A stretch of 25,266 nucleotides of DNA from Chara braunii (GCA_003427395.1 BFEA01000058.1:1653842-1679107), one strand, 5' to 3'. Shown: positions 10,087-19,311, counted from the first letter of the stretch. A program made the numbers and translations. Notes: a model not told the origin generated them from the letters alone.

Positions 10087-10147
<61 letters not shown>
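9918..10147. repeat. Compound minisatellite with an assembly gap
   Basis: Four units of AAGAAAGAATGCAGTAGAC, each followed by an AC tract of rising length, with 16 N at 10039-10054 inside the third AC tract. The true length is unknown. It lies 30 nt past the donor of exon 3. Confidence 0.9.
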
Positions 10148-10175
10148 TCCAAGTCCACGTACGTTTCGCACTCAC

Positions 10176-10259
10176 CTCAGATCTGTTGTCTGAACGAACA
10201 GAAAGCTTGATAAGCATGAGCTCCCGCTCAACTCGTGCCAGATGGCTCAGGTCTTCAAC
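10176..10259 (-). CDS. AHASS: AHAS small subunit, exon 3
   Basis: This 84-nt exon (28 codons) starts VEDLS and contains VERELMLIKLSV, the conserved linker that follows the first ACT domain in AHAS small subunits. It ends at NRSE. The acceptor is GGCAG before GTTGAAGAC and the donor is GAG|GTGAGT at 10175. Both ends are phase 0, so it joins exon 2 (KLVNVVK) and exon 4 without a shift. In plant homologues the same order is seen: KLVNV-KVEDLS, then ERELMLIK, then a short stretch before the (W/L)-(V/I)-D-I-F-R helix. The preceding intron is 5,953 nt. The donor lies 30 nt before a long AC microsatellite with an assembly gap, so the intron length is only approximate. Confidence 0.93.
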
Positions 10260-11160
10260 CTGCCGAGACCACATTCAATTTCACCTATTTGTTAATGACA
10301 TGCATAAGAATGGTTAATCGGCACAGCCAAGATGGCACAGGAGGAAAAAGCTGGCTGCTTGCCTCCATGCTGCATGCAGACTAACAGCTGACTGCAAAGT
10401 AGGGGTGAGTATTGATCGGGTGACGACCTCTGTTACCGGCGAGGGTCACCCAGCTGTGCATTCAAGCGCGGGCAGACCAGACCCCACTGGCCCACTTGAT
10501 GATTTCACTGTTTACGGCGTTACTGGTATGTGACTGATCGAAACACAGTGCAGCAGAGCACCAGCATGTTCCCATACACATACCACCATGACAAAGCAGA
10601 TTTGGAGAGGGATTCACACCAAACCAGAAAAGGATATGAATAGCAGAAGAATTTAACATTAACCATTCTAAAGTCTGTCACCACTCTCCAAGGTTAATCA
10701 CAATCACAAAAAAAGCCAAGAATCACAACCGAGCATACACTGCTTTGAACAAACTCAAAACACAGTTTCAAGAAGTCCCTGAAGTACTCCTCCTCCCTCC
10801 AATACAACCTCCCACAGGCCGCAATGGCACTCAGCCCAAAATCACAGCGCCTAGCCTCACTACCTTGCAGACAACCACCACCTCCACTAGCACCACTCCG
10901 AATCCAATCAGATACTGGAGCACTGTCCCAGAATCCTCCCAGAACAGCCAGTATCAGCACATGGACGAAGGAGGAACCTCCAGTTTGAAGAAGCGAAGAA
11001 CAGCTGCCGCAAAGGCAACAATATGGCAGCGCCTAACCTCACAGCGCAGGCATGTCTGTCCCCAAGCTCAGCATGCGAAACGCCCGCTTCACTGCTCCAC
11101 TGAAACCCTGGCAGCGCCCCCCAGATACAGCACTGCTCCAGCAGCCCGGCGGTATCAACA
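10260..11160. other. Intron 2 sequence, no gene recognised
   Basis: The plus-strand frame 10745-11182 (145 aa, Thr/Ser/Pro-rich, with SLKKRRTAAAKA) is open but matches no family I know, and a minus-strand frame overlaps it. It may belong to the non-coding end of the Ty3 relic downstream of its integrase. A local inverted repeat is formed by GGGTGAC (10419) and GTCACCC (10445). Confidence 0.35.
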
Positions 11161-11589
11161 ACTGCTAAACAAAGACCCCTAACCCTTCGGGCCCATTCTC
11201 TTTATAGTTCTACTCCAACCTACTGGACTTGACTGCCTAGGACCTGAAACCAACTAACAGTCCAGTAACAAAGGTACTGGTCTGAGGCAAAAGTAAAGCC
11301 ACAGTCCATTTAGGCGGATGAGGTTTAGGCCCAGCAGTACCCGATTTGCAGTAGTTTAGGGAATTTGCAGAGTCCCTGATGATTTAGGCCTGTTTCAGTT
11401 TCCAGTTAGGACCTGGAACTCAGAATTACAAAATTGGCCTCGTTTAGTATTACAGCCGGGTGAGCAATCGCAAGAACATGGCATTCCTATCCCCCTGGAG
11501 GGCGAGGAGCATCGAGCTAATATTGACCACGAGGTAAGTGGCGGGGCAGTCAACCCTTCTACCTCACCTCATAAGCCGATACAATTGAT

Positions 11590-11926
11590 TTGGCTATTTT
11601 GAGAAGTTTCTTTCACGTAGACCACCTGTTCTCAGTGTGTGGTTGGAAGACGAACTTAAAAAGGTACTCGCAGTCGGGGTCAGTGCTCCACTGGGCTGCA
11701 ATTTGCTGCACCTCATATCCCTTCCCTCCGATAGGTGGACCAAATTGAGGTGGGCTGTCAGGAAATGCATTAGAAGGTGTGAAAGGCAACAACTTTGATC
11801 CATGGAAGATAGGATATGCTCTGAGATGTGTGGAACATCAAACACAGGATGGACCAAATTTCCAATTGTATCCAGAAGCTGCCATGGACCACAATACAAA
11901 GACGACAACTTTTGTGAAGATATCAT
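11590..11926 (-). pseudogene. Ty3/Gypsy integrase C-terminus relic, copy 2
   Basis: The minus-strand frame reads KLSSLYCGPWQLLDTIGN and then LVHPVFDVPHISEHI. This is the end of a Ty3/Gypsy integrase (RYxGPFxVL...IGxxxY...HPVFHVSxL). A frame-shifted stretch follows (YEVQQIAAQW, EYLFKF) that is reminiscent of a chromodomain. It lies 3' of the gag relic at 12479-14150 on the same strand, as expected for one element whose RT and RNase H have been lost. Confidence 0.65.
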
Positions 11927-11929
11927 TGA

Positions 11930-12478
11930 CAGAAAAAAAAAATAGGTCGCTCCTGCTATTCTGGGGAGCAGCAGTCCGGTTCCTATTCCACCAGCAAGTC
12001 AAACTACATAAGAGACAATGCTGTACCATGCTTTCCCGAGTTACGGCCCAGAGAACCCTGACAGCATCGATTGCTGCTGTTAGGGAAGGATTGACTGTCA
12101 GTACAACAAGTCCCTCCCCCCCCTACCTGACCGATTGCCTAACAATTTATCCCAGAAAGAAACATGCTGTAAACCAGGTTATGAATGCTTCCTGAGCGCA
12201 AATCGGACCAACCACTCAACGTGAAGTCACACTGATACCGGTGATAGTCGGCTCACTACTTTTTGAACCTGCTTCAGCTGACACGCTCCGGCTGCCAGCA
12301 ACACCTGGGGGGGGGCTCCAAACCCAATGTCCAGATCTAATCATGGAAGATGAGCTTTGTTTGTTAGCCCGTTCAATCATTCTCTTCTGGGCTTTTTACA
12401 TGTTAATATGTGGCTTCCAACAGGGCCTTAATATGAATCCTATCGATAAGCAGCTTGAGCATGATTAGTTCAGAGTCT
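11930..12478 (-). pseudogene. Degraded pol segment between gag and integrase
   Basis: This stretch sits where protease, RT and RNase H should be but is only ~550 bp. A weak protease-like trace (KLLIDRIHIKALLEATY on the minus strand near 12400-12460) precedes sequence with many stops and no RT motif. The assignment is mainly positional. Confidence 0.35.
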
Positions 12479-12923
12479 TCAGACCATGTTTGTCTTCTCC
12501 ATCAGCTGAAAGTGAAGAGAACAGAGCTGATCATACTCTTCCTTAGACAGGGGCTCATCAACAAAAGTCTCAGGTACATTAAAAAAAAAAGCGCCAATCA
12601 CAGCCGAACAAGACTCGGGCTCAAAAGCTGATCCACCTTCAGAGTCGGATGAATTCCATTCACCAGGGGTGGCTGCAGCTTTTATTGGCCTGTTCAGTTT
12701 TTTCGAACTTTGCCGCAGGTGGGACAATCTTTGACAAAGTGTTTCCCTATGCACCTGAGGCAAACCCCATCACCTTCCTCTTATGTGAAACCCCTTCGTT
12801 GATTCTAAGATCTCTCCAAGGGAAGGTAGAAGGATCCATGGGATTAGCTGAGCACTTGGTAAACCTTGGCAGATCCTGTTTCTGTGTTTGTTGGGGCATT
12901 TACGTATCCCCCTACCATCTTAA

Positions 12924-13395
12924 CCCGAAAACAAGGTACATACCTTGTAGAACGAAATTTAGGGAACTTTCCTAAGGCGAGGGGGGGAAGGGAATTAAAA
13001 AAAAAATAAGTAGTAAATATTAGTAATTAATAATTATATAAGAGGGAACCCTGGACCTGTGCCGTCATAAGTAGAACTGTTGGGAATGCTGGACCCCATT
13101 TCCAGCAGGTGTAGCTTCCCAGCAATAGACGACAACCACTACACCTGAAGGTGCCCTCCCATTGGGGTTGCTCATATCATATCCATACCTCGGAATCTGC
13201 CGTTGGTCATGTACAGCAAAAAAAAAAGAAAAACAAAAAAAAAAACACCCGGAATATCTCAAACAAGGCACACCTTGAATACAGCGTGTGTACCTTGTGT
13301 TTGTGAGTACCTTCTATTCAAAAATCTAACAGCGATTTCTCAGAACCCATTTTTCAGAGGTAACTTGAATACAAGGTATGTACCTTGTTTTTGGG
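12924..13395. mobile_element. piggyBac-like non-autonomous element with TTAA duplication
   Basis: A 472-bp element bounded by TTAA at 12920-12923 and 13396-13399. The terminal inverted repeats run 26 bp (5'-CCCGAAAACAAGGTACATAC at the left, one mismatch with the right end). A TTAA target and CCC start are hallmarks of the piggyBac superfamily. The repeat contains the near-palindrome ACAAGGTACATACCTTGT, and related ACAAGGCACACCTTG-type motifs recur inside near 13264-13303. There is no transposase. The flanks align with consecutive parts of gag copy 1 (about 2950-2970), so it inserted into the retroelement. Confidence 0.85.
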
Positions 13396-13835
13396 TTAAG
13401 ACAGTAAAAAGTTCCTTTGTCCATAGGACTGATTACAGCCCTTGGTGAAGCTCATCACTTCCTGGGCCAACGCTTGGACAGCTTGGCCTGGGGAGCCTCC
13501 TGCATCCTGACCAGCTGACGGAGTCCTCCCCAACCTCCAAATAATACAACCTACCTATTTCGTTCCTCTAGCCCTGGGAAGAGGAGTTAGTTCCCTTCTA
13601 GGACCCTGACTAGGAACTTAGAGGGTGGCCTTCATGTCCAGGGCTGCATTGCCAAAGGACCTCCAGCCCTTATAGTTAGCAAAATACACGGTCCTAGCAT
13701 ACCCGTCTCGGGATGCCCCGATGAACAATTTCAGACTCCCCGATGAACAATTTCAGACTATCTTCTTCTGACATGGTCGGACCGGGAAAGGAGGTAAAGG
13801 TGTCCCATTCTGACTACAACCAAAATAAGCACCCA

Positions 13836-13995
13836 ACAGCCTAGCTCAGTGGGTACACCGATTAACTGTTGAAATACACACCTGTGTTCGAATCCAGATG
13901 ATGAAACTTGACAAGTAGACCTACTACCAGGGCCGGCCACTTCAATGATAATATCTCAAGGCTGTCACCCTTTTAAAGAAGAAAAAAAATAAAAT
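13836..13995 (+). mobile_element. tRNA-derived SINE with 12-bp target duplication
   Basis: Pol III A-box (CTAGCTCAGTGGGT, 13841) and B-box (GTTCGAATCC, about 13888-13897) head a body containing AGGGCCGGCCACTTCAATGA, ending in an A-rich tail (13980-13995). Flanking duplications AATAAGCACCCA (13824-13835) and AATAAGGACCCA (13996-14007) differ at one base. The text between boxes (AACTGTTGAAATACA) would put GAA in the anticodon position (Phe-like), which is tentative. It interrupts gag copy 2. Confidence 0.85.
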
Positions 13996-14455
13996 AATAA
14001 GGACCCATGCCATTCAAATTGGCCAAGTCTGACTATCCGACTGGATGCGTTCTGGGCCTGCTCGTTGTCTGCAAACGTCTCCTCTGGGCCCAGAATAATG
14101 GATCTAGTCTACAGCAGATGTCCAATCTCCTAGCTGCTTCCAGGCTTTATCAACCCGGGAAATGGCAAAGCAATGTTTCTTCACATGAGTTTACGGCATA
14201 CTTGCATGTCGGTTTCCATTCAACTTCTGCAGTACCTTTTCTTTTCTCAAATGTATATTCTTTGTGGTTCGGATTATGTTCCAGAGGGCTGGCTGAAAGA
14301 TATTGAACTTTGAGCTCCTTGATATTTCAAAAAAAAAAGACATTGAAGACATTGGGCTTCTTGATTACACCGAGAAAAGATATCGAAGACAATGAACGTG
14401 ACCGTCTCAAGTTCGATGTCATTCAAGCTTAACAATATCCTCGTGATATCTTCGT

Positions 14456-14926
14456 AAATTTGTGAATATTTCCAGCGCGGGGTCCAAATCAGTTGGTAAG
14501 GCATGCAACTGGCATTCAGGAGGTCCGTAAATTTGTGAATATATCCAGCGGCCTACATCAGTTGGTAAGGCACGCAACTGGCATTCAGGAGGTCGCAGGT
14601 TCAATCCCCAATGGTCTCATGCACCTTCCTAGGAACGCTTGGTGCCTGCCACCTAGAGGTAGGACATTGGTCCCCCCTGAGCGCCATTGAGCAGAGACTC
14701 CTGATGTTCATAGGGAAAGGGGACCGGAGGGGAGGCACAGCAACTGGCCGATTGAAGAAGCTCGGTCTTGATGCTACCGGCTGACCCCTGGCCGGTATCA
14801 CCCACCTGCAGGTTGGGTGCAGCACCGGGCCGTCGACATCTTCTCTGATTGGAGGCCTGAACTCTTGAACTCGGGCTGGCTGCTACGGGGTACCCCGTAA
14901 TACTATAATGATAGTTTAAAAAAAAG
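14456..14926 (+). mobile_element. Second tRNA-related SINE-like element with a duplicated head
   Basis: The head ATCAGTTGGTAAGGCACGCAA ... GGTTCAATCCCC resembles A and B boxes. The first ~70 bp occur twice in tandem (14456-14526 and 14527-14596). A ~320-bp GC-rich body follows, ending with the 16-bp palindrome TACGGGGTACCCCGTA (14886-14901) and a short A tract (14918-14925). The head differs from the 13836 family. The element is likely but its ends are unproven. Confidence 0.55.
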
Positions 14927-15358
14927 GCCTTAAAGGTCGTCGTGTTCAGATTTGACGGGTGAAGGCCTCCGAGTAGTGCCAAGCCAAGCCTTCTCATAAT
15001 ATGACTTTGTTTGTTCCCTGTTGGTGGGTGAACAATCCAACATGGTGTGAATTCTGCTTCACAATGATAGAGACCCATGGCGCTTCAAATGGTGTGGTGA
15101 CGATGAATGAAGAGAAGGCACTATCGTGAGAAAATGACTGCATGCAATTTTCAGATTATTATTATTATATAATTAGCCCACAATATTAATAACAAGGGGT
15201 CCCTCTATGGGCTTTCTTCATTACAAAGAAAAAGGGAAAACTGTTGAGATACCCCTAAACGTTTGGGTATTTCGTTCGATACTCCTAACACACAGGGGGT
15301 ACGCTGAAAGCCCCAAACTGGTGCACCTGCCCTCGTACCGCTCATTGGCAACTTCGCC

Positions 15359-15642
15359 ATATAACTGACATTTCGTTAAAACTGAATTTTTTTTCTAAAT
15401 TCATGAAAGTGGACGTAGTCAACATTTCATTGCTCATTGGGTGAGAAAGTTGTTATTTGACCATCTGATGTATCTCAGCGTAAAGTAACGTCAAAATACA
15501 TCTGAGGGTCCAATCATGGGGCTTCATCATGACGCGACGACATGGGGGACAAAAAACGCAAAAAAAATACTGTTTTTTTCGGATGCTCAATTTCATGAAT
15601 TTAGAAAAAAAATGTCAGTTTTAACGAAATGTCAGTTATGTG
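15359..15642. mobile_element. Nested foldback (MITE-like) element
   Basis: Inverted arms of about 50 bp at 15359-15409 and 15588-15642 (ACTGACATTTCGTTAAAACT and its complement). It splits the phrase CTTCGCCATAT...GCCCTGGGTC that is intact in the neighbouring duplicate (CTTCTCCATATGCCTGGGTC at about 15832), which shows it was inserted. The ends abut TA dinucleotides, compatible with a mariner/Stowaway-type MITE. Confidence 0.7.
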
Positions 15643-15644
15643 CC

Positions 15645-16030
15645 CTGGGTCTGGGCTGCAGGGGCCCGTGCATTTCTTTTGCCATCTGCAGGGTCCAACG
15701 CCGTAAAGTAGCCGCGGGGCATATAGACAATTTGCCCAGGGCCCAATAGGGGTATATGCAAGAGATGACAGGTCCAATCGAAGACTGGGTCATTTCGCAA
15801 AGTTTCACTACTGTAATAGGGGCATGGGCAACTTCTCCATATGCCTGGGTCTGGGCTGCAGGGGCCCGTGCATTTCTTTTGCCATCTGCAGGGTCCAACG
15901 CCCTAAAGTAACCGGGGCATATAGACAATTTGCCCAGGGCCTAATAGGGGTATATGCAAAAGATGACAGGTCCAATTGGCGAGTGGGGTATTTTGCAAAG
16001 TTTCACTACTGTCATAGGGGCATTTCGCCA
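15645..16030. repeat. About 190-bp tandem duplication inside the Mutator-like element
   Basis: Units starting CCTGGGTCTGGGCTGCAGGG at 15645 and 15844 share nearly all their sequence (CATCTGCAGGGTCCAACGCC, GGGGTATATGCAA, AGTTTCACTACTGT). Confidence 0.85.
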
Positions 16031-16212
16031 TACCCATGCCTTTTAGGGGTATCTGACAAATTACCCGAAACTTTCAGGGGCATTTCAACAATTTTCCCAA
16101 AGCAAAAATTAAATTATTTGGTGTTCCATTTTGCATTCCATGTGGACCTTCTCACAGGGCTAAAAGCTGATGTGGCCACTAAAAATAACCCCCCTTCCCT
16201 CAGCTCCCTCAC

Positions 16213-16426
16213 CTTGACAACATTAACTAGCTTGTACACTTGCTTCATGGCTTGCTGGACGACCTGGTCTGATCCCGACACAACAATGGTGAAGAGTGCT
16301 TTATCTTTGTTCAATCCGACGGCCAGGGAATCGATGTTGAAACCTCTCCGAGCAAACACTCCAGCTACCCTGTTGATCATTCCACTCTCATCTCCAACAA
16401 ACACGGATATGGTGTGTCTCTTCACC
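16213..16426 (-). CDS. AHASS: AHAS small subunit, exon 2 (first ACT domain)
   Basis: This 214-nt exon encodes 71 full codons plus the last base of a split codon. It starts [20 protein letters not shown] and continues through [17 protein letters not shown] and [13 protein letters not shown] to KLVNVVK. That is the N-terminal ACT domain of the AHAS regulatory subunit, very close to land-plant versions and clearly related to bacterial IlvH/IlvN. ACT domains bind valine and bring feedback inhibition to the catalytic subunit. The positions matching E. coli IlvH Asn11, Gly14 and Asn29 are Asp, Gly and Asn here; the Asp is usual for plants. Splice sites are an acceptor CAG ending at 16427 after an ATCAATCAATCAG tract and donor AAG|GTGAGG at 16212. 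The exon ends in phase 0 and joins exon 3 in frame. The upstream intron holds a long A/T homopolymer with a 2-N gap. Confidence 0.95.
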
Positions 16427-16500
16427 CTGATTGATTGATTCAAATTAAATCCATCCCCCCCCACCCCACACCGCCCTACCACCCCCAGGAACAACAACAG

Positions 16501-16538
16501 AAAAAAAAAAAAAAAAAANNAAAAAAAAAAAAAAAAAA
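16501..16538. repeat. Poly(A) tract with a 2-N gap
   Basis: About 36 A with N at 16519-16520. The gap is sequencing uncertainty in a homopolymer. It lies about 75 nt upstream of the exon 2 acceptor and reads as poly(T) in the transcript. Confidence 0.9.
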
Positions 16539-16694
16539 CGCAGAAATTGTGAGATGCAAGAACAATAATAAAAAAGAATGCAGTGGACAACGGTCTCTCT
16601 TACAAATTATTAGCACGCACTCTGCAAAGTCCACCAGACTGCACAAGACAGATTGATTGAGGATACAAATAGCAAAAACCCGCTGCACGCTCCC

Positions 16695-16790
16695 TTTGAT
16701 TTCACACACACAATACACACAGTGAGAAAGAGAGGGATTTTATGCACTAGTTTCCCTTTAATTCCACGCGCAATATACACAGAGAGAAAG

Positions 16791-16878
<88 letters not shown>

Positions 16879-16890
16879 ATCTTATGCACT
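16695..16890. repeat. About 65-bp duplication with a (GA)n expansion
   Basis: Two related units: CCCTTTGATTTCACACAC ... GATTTTATGCACTAGTTT (16700-16752) and CCCTTTAATTCCACGCGC ... GATCTTATGCACTAGTTC (16753-16893). The second contains about 40 AG units (16795-16874). Confidence 0.85.
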
Positions 16891-17182
16891 AGTTCAGGGG
16901 GGGAACAAAAGACTTGCACGATCCAAAACTTGCACGTCCAGTGTTGAAAAATTATTTTCTTCAACTGGACAATTATTTTGTTCTCCATTTCGTACTTTTC
17001 AGCGCCAAATGACCTCCGGCACCTCAAAGCTGTTTTACAATCGGACCGATACATAGAAAGAAGATTAGCATGGGCCCTGCACAATTCCGGATGGACACGC
17101 CCAAATCAAGAAATGGTCCAAACTGGGGGGGGGAGGGGGGGGTGAACCGGAAATTATTTGCCACCTGACAAGATTGTGATTG

Positions 17183-17307
17183 TTATCGATATAAATGGGG
17201 GTTGTCTATAGTTTTAGAAAAAGGGGGAAGGCACAGAACCTTCGCCGCGCATAACGAGATCCCTGACACAAGTTTGTTTATCTCCCTCACTAAGGACTCT
17301 GTTCTAC

Positions 17308-17341
<34 letters not shown>

Positions 17342-17461
17342 GGCGGCATCAGCATCAGCAGCATCAGTCTCATTATCCTCATCACAATATGTTTGGAATG
17401 TTCTATAAAATTCAGCTCCTTCTGCAGTTTTCCAAGAAGTGCTGTTCTTTTTTTTTCCCAC
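17183..17461 (-). other. Unidentified acidic open frame
   Basis: 92-aa frame starting MGKKKNSTSWKTAEGAEFY, with a poly-Asp run from the (ATC)n tract at 17303-17342, then ESLVREINKLVSGISLCAA. It is on the host-gene strand within intron 1. The non-repeat part looks protein-like, but no family is recognised. It could be a fragment of a transposon gene or chance. Confidence 0.25.
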
Positions 17462-17689
17462 CTTCTTGACGAAGAGGGGTTGGTTGTTTTATGCTCCTCT
17501 TCTTCAGTTTCCCGCTCTACAACGTTTTTTCGGATGCCTTAAAAAAACAAAAAATAAAAATTCACTTCATTCCCACGGTTCCACTCTCTTTCTTTTCTTT
17601 TATTCTTCTGTTCCTTTTCCCGTAGTGAAGTGGACAATGGATCTCAGGGGTTGCATAGCCCTAGGTGGATAAGCCATCAAGCAAAGAGA

Positions 17690-18350
17690 CAGAGAAGTAG
17701 AAAGCCACATAGTCCACGGGGTACTGAGCCACATAGGCAGATAGGCAGATAGCCAGAAATGCAAATATAACTTATATAAGGTAGATCGTCAGATAGAAAC
17801 GGAAACAAAGGTAGATAGCCAGATAGTCAGACAGAACAATGACCAGGCAAACAGCCAGATAGGAAGACGGCCAAATATGGTCGTCAATAGGTGCATCATA
17901 GCCAGATGGACCAATACGTACGATCGGCTGACAGCCGTGCAAGGAACTGGTAAGTACACAAATAGCCATATCGCCCAAGAGGTAAGATGCCCAGAGAGTC
18001 AGATAGCCAGATAGCCACACTGGGCAATTGGCAGATAGGAAAGCGCCCAGCAGTTTAAATAATCAGATAGTTGATTGACATGGCAATGATGTCAGGTAAA
18101 TCGCCACAAAGCCCAACAGGTTAGATGGGTAGGTAGATAGGCAGGCAAACGAGTAAAAAGCTCACTAGATAGCCAAATGGGAACATATAGGTAAGGTGAC
18201 CAGTTCAATAGACAGTCCGTGACAGACTAATCGGTAGATACAGGCAGATAGCTATAAATATAGGCCAAGGGGAAAGACTACCAAAGAAGTCAGATGCCCA
18301 GAGAGTCAGACAGCCATAGCCAGATAGCCAGACAGGCCAATAGGCAGGCA
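17690..18350. repeat. Degenerate GATA-like array
   Basis: About 650 bp of loosely repeated 8-12-nt words of the type AGCCAGATAG, AGGCAGATAG and AGCCACATAG. No fixed period is visible; it looks like an aged simple repeat. Confidence 0.7.
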
Positions 18351-18355
18351 TACAG

Positions 18356-18858
18356 GTGCATTCCTGAGGACCTGGCCGGAAGAACCGTCCAAATGCAGAA
18401 TGCGTGGGTGATTTCAGGCAGACAAAAGGGGAAATTTCGGGCGCTTTAAAAACAAAAAAAAACAAAAAAAAAACAGAAAGTGTCGGGCGTATCTCGGTCC
18501 TGTTGCCAGTGCAGAAGGCAAAGTGCCAGGTGCATTCCTGAGGACCTGGCCGGCAGAACCGTCCAAATGCAGAATGCCTGGGTGCATCTCAGTCGGACAG
18601 AAGAGCTAATTTCGGGCGCTAAAAAAAAAAAAAAAAAAAAAAGAACAGTCGGGCGTATCTCGGTCCTGTTGCCAGTGCAGAAGGCAAAGTGCCAGGTACA
18701 TTCCTGAGGACCTGGCCGGCAGAACCGTCCGAATCCAGAATGCCTGGATGCATCCCCGTTTTCTTTTCCATCTCACACAGACAGAAACGGAAATTTCGGG
18801 CGCTAAAAAAAAAAAGACAAGAAAAACAAGTCGGGCATATCTCGGCCCCTGGGGCCAA
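18356..18858. repeat. Tandem array, unit about 170 bp
   Basis: Three units start at 18356, 18530 and 18696 (TTCCTGAGGACCTGGCCGG ... ATTTCGGGCGCT, A-rich tract, GTCGGGC(A/G)TATCTCGG). Unit lengths are 174, 166 and about 165 bp, varying mainly in the A tract. The third unit is broken by the hairpin element at 18859-19008 and seems to resume at GGTCCCAGTGCAAAAGG. Confidence 0.85.
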
Positions 18859-19008
18859 GTCCCACTAGCAGCGTTGAGCTACCTCAACGCCTGAATCTGG
18901 ACGTGTTTGTGGAGACGTGCAGTTCAGGAAACTCAACACCATTTCTGCACATCTCCGCAAAAGCGTCCACATTCAGGCGTTGAGGTAGCTCAACGCTGCT
19001 AGTGGGAC
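18859..19008. mobile_element. 150-bp hairpin element with CACTAGC-type ends
   Basis: Arms of 45 bp (18859-18903 and 18964-19008; first bases GTCCCACTAGCAGCGTTGAG) pair with one mismatch. Inner arms (GGAGACGTGCAG and CTGCACATCTCC) extend the fold. The flanks share TCGGCCCCTGG on both sides, a possible target duplication. Related ends occur at 23831 and 24485. It is probably a MITE; the superfamily is undetermined. Confidence 0.8.
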
Positions 19009-19165
19009 TCGGCCCCTGGTCCCAGTGCAAAAGGGAAGGGAAGGGAAAGTGTCTGGGTGTATCTCACGGCGTACTTACACTATGAGTTCACCGCATGAAT
19101 CTGGGCGTAATTCCAGTCATATGCATCCAGAGGAGTCCCATTGTGAATGTGCCCTCAGTAATTTT

Positions 19166-19228
19166 CTCGATTTATCCTTGTCAACCTTGACAGAGCTCAG
19201 GGGCCATAATCGTAATTACTCTTCTCGT

Positions 19229-19266
<38 letters not shown>

Positions 19267-19311
19267 TCTCCGTACTATATCGCTCCAATTTTAACGGACA
19301 TCCCGAAGGAC
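19166..19311 (-). pseudogene. Retroposed U6 snRNA copy with 15-bp target duplication
   Basis: On the minus strand it begins GTCCTTCGGGATGTCCGTTA and continues AAAATTGGAGCGATA, ATGGCCCCTGAG, GACAAGGATAAATCGAG. That is plant U6 from its 5' end almost to its 3' end, with several changes. GCCCTCAGTAATTTT flanks it at 19151-19165 and 19312-19326. A poly(A) insertion (19227-19261) splits it. There is no U6-type promoter upstream, so it is a dead retrocopy. Confidence 0.8.
19227..19261 (+). mobile_element. Poly(A)-only insertion inside the U6 copy
   Basis: GTC plus 32 A, flanked by ACTCTTCTC at 19218-19226 and 19262-19270. Removing it restores U6-like continuity. It looks like a retroinsertion reduced to its tail. 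Confidence 0.75.

Larger units (their letters stand above)
12479..14150 (-). pseudogene. Ty3/Gypsy gag relic, copy 2, broken by two insertions
   Basis: Aligns with gag copy 1. Its acidic tail (DEPLSKEEYDQLCSLHFQL) is at 12490-12560. The zinc knuckle (CLRCIGKHFVKDC) is near 12720-12768 and has the same CX2CX3HX4C spacing as copy 1. Capsid-region matches appear at 13440-13520, 13660-13800 and about 14005-14150. A piggyBac-like element (12924-13395) and a SINE (13836-13995) interrupt it; removing them restores collinearity with copy 1. Frameshifts are numerous. It is on the same strand as the AHAS gene, within intron 2. Confidence 0.7.
15234..16098. mobile_element. Mutator-like non-autonomous element
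   Basis: An 865-bp element with imperfect terminal inverted repeats of about 60 bp. The left end starts GGGAAAACTGTTGAGATACC; the right end, reverse complemented, starts GGGAAAATTGTTGAAATGCC. Nine-bp duplications flank it (AAAGAAAAA at 15225-15233, AAAGCAAAA at 16099-16107, one mismatch). GGGAAA-type ends with a 9-bp duplication are typical of MULEs. It contains a ~190-bp tandem duplication and a nested foldback and has no transposase. It sits 115 bp past the exon 2 donor. Confidence 0.8.

Noticed and set aside
9732-10193. Open frames spanning the AC tract and N gap
   Set aside because: Low-complexity translation containing unknown residues; the gap length is arbitrary.
10745-11182. 145-aa plus-strand open frame as a gene
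   Set aside because: Thr/Ser/Pro-rich, no recognisable domain, overlapped by a minus-strand frame, within an intron next to a retroelement relic.
11160-11590. LTR of the second Ty3 relic
   Set aside because: Position would fit a 3' LTR, but no matching 5' copy was seen to the right of gag and no TG...CA ends or polypurine tract could be fixed.
14325-14370. Further poly(A) insertion (10 A after GATATTTC)
   Set aside because: The possible flanking duplication (GCTCCTTGAT / GCTTCTTGAT) encloses non-tail sequence and is imperfect.
18356-18858. Regularly spaced repeats as a possible CRISPR array
   Set aside because: Units are ~170 bp with no short repeat/unique spacer pattern, and the genome is eukaryotic.
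18859-18870. GTCCCACTAGC as a plant snRNA upstream sequence element
   Set aside because: Resembles the RTCCCACATCG element, but it is an inverted end of a hairpin repeat with no snRNA placed downstream at the usual distance.
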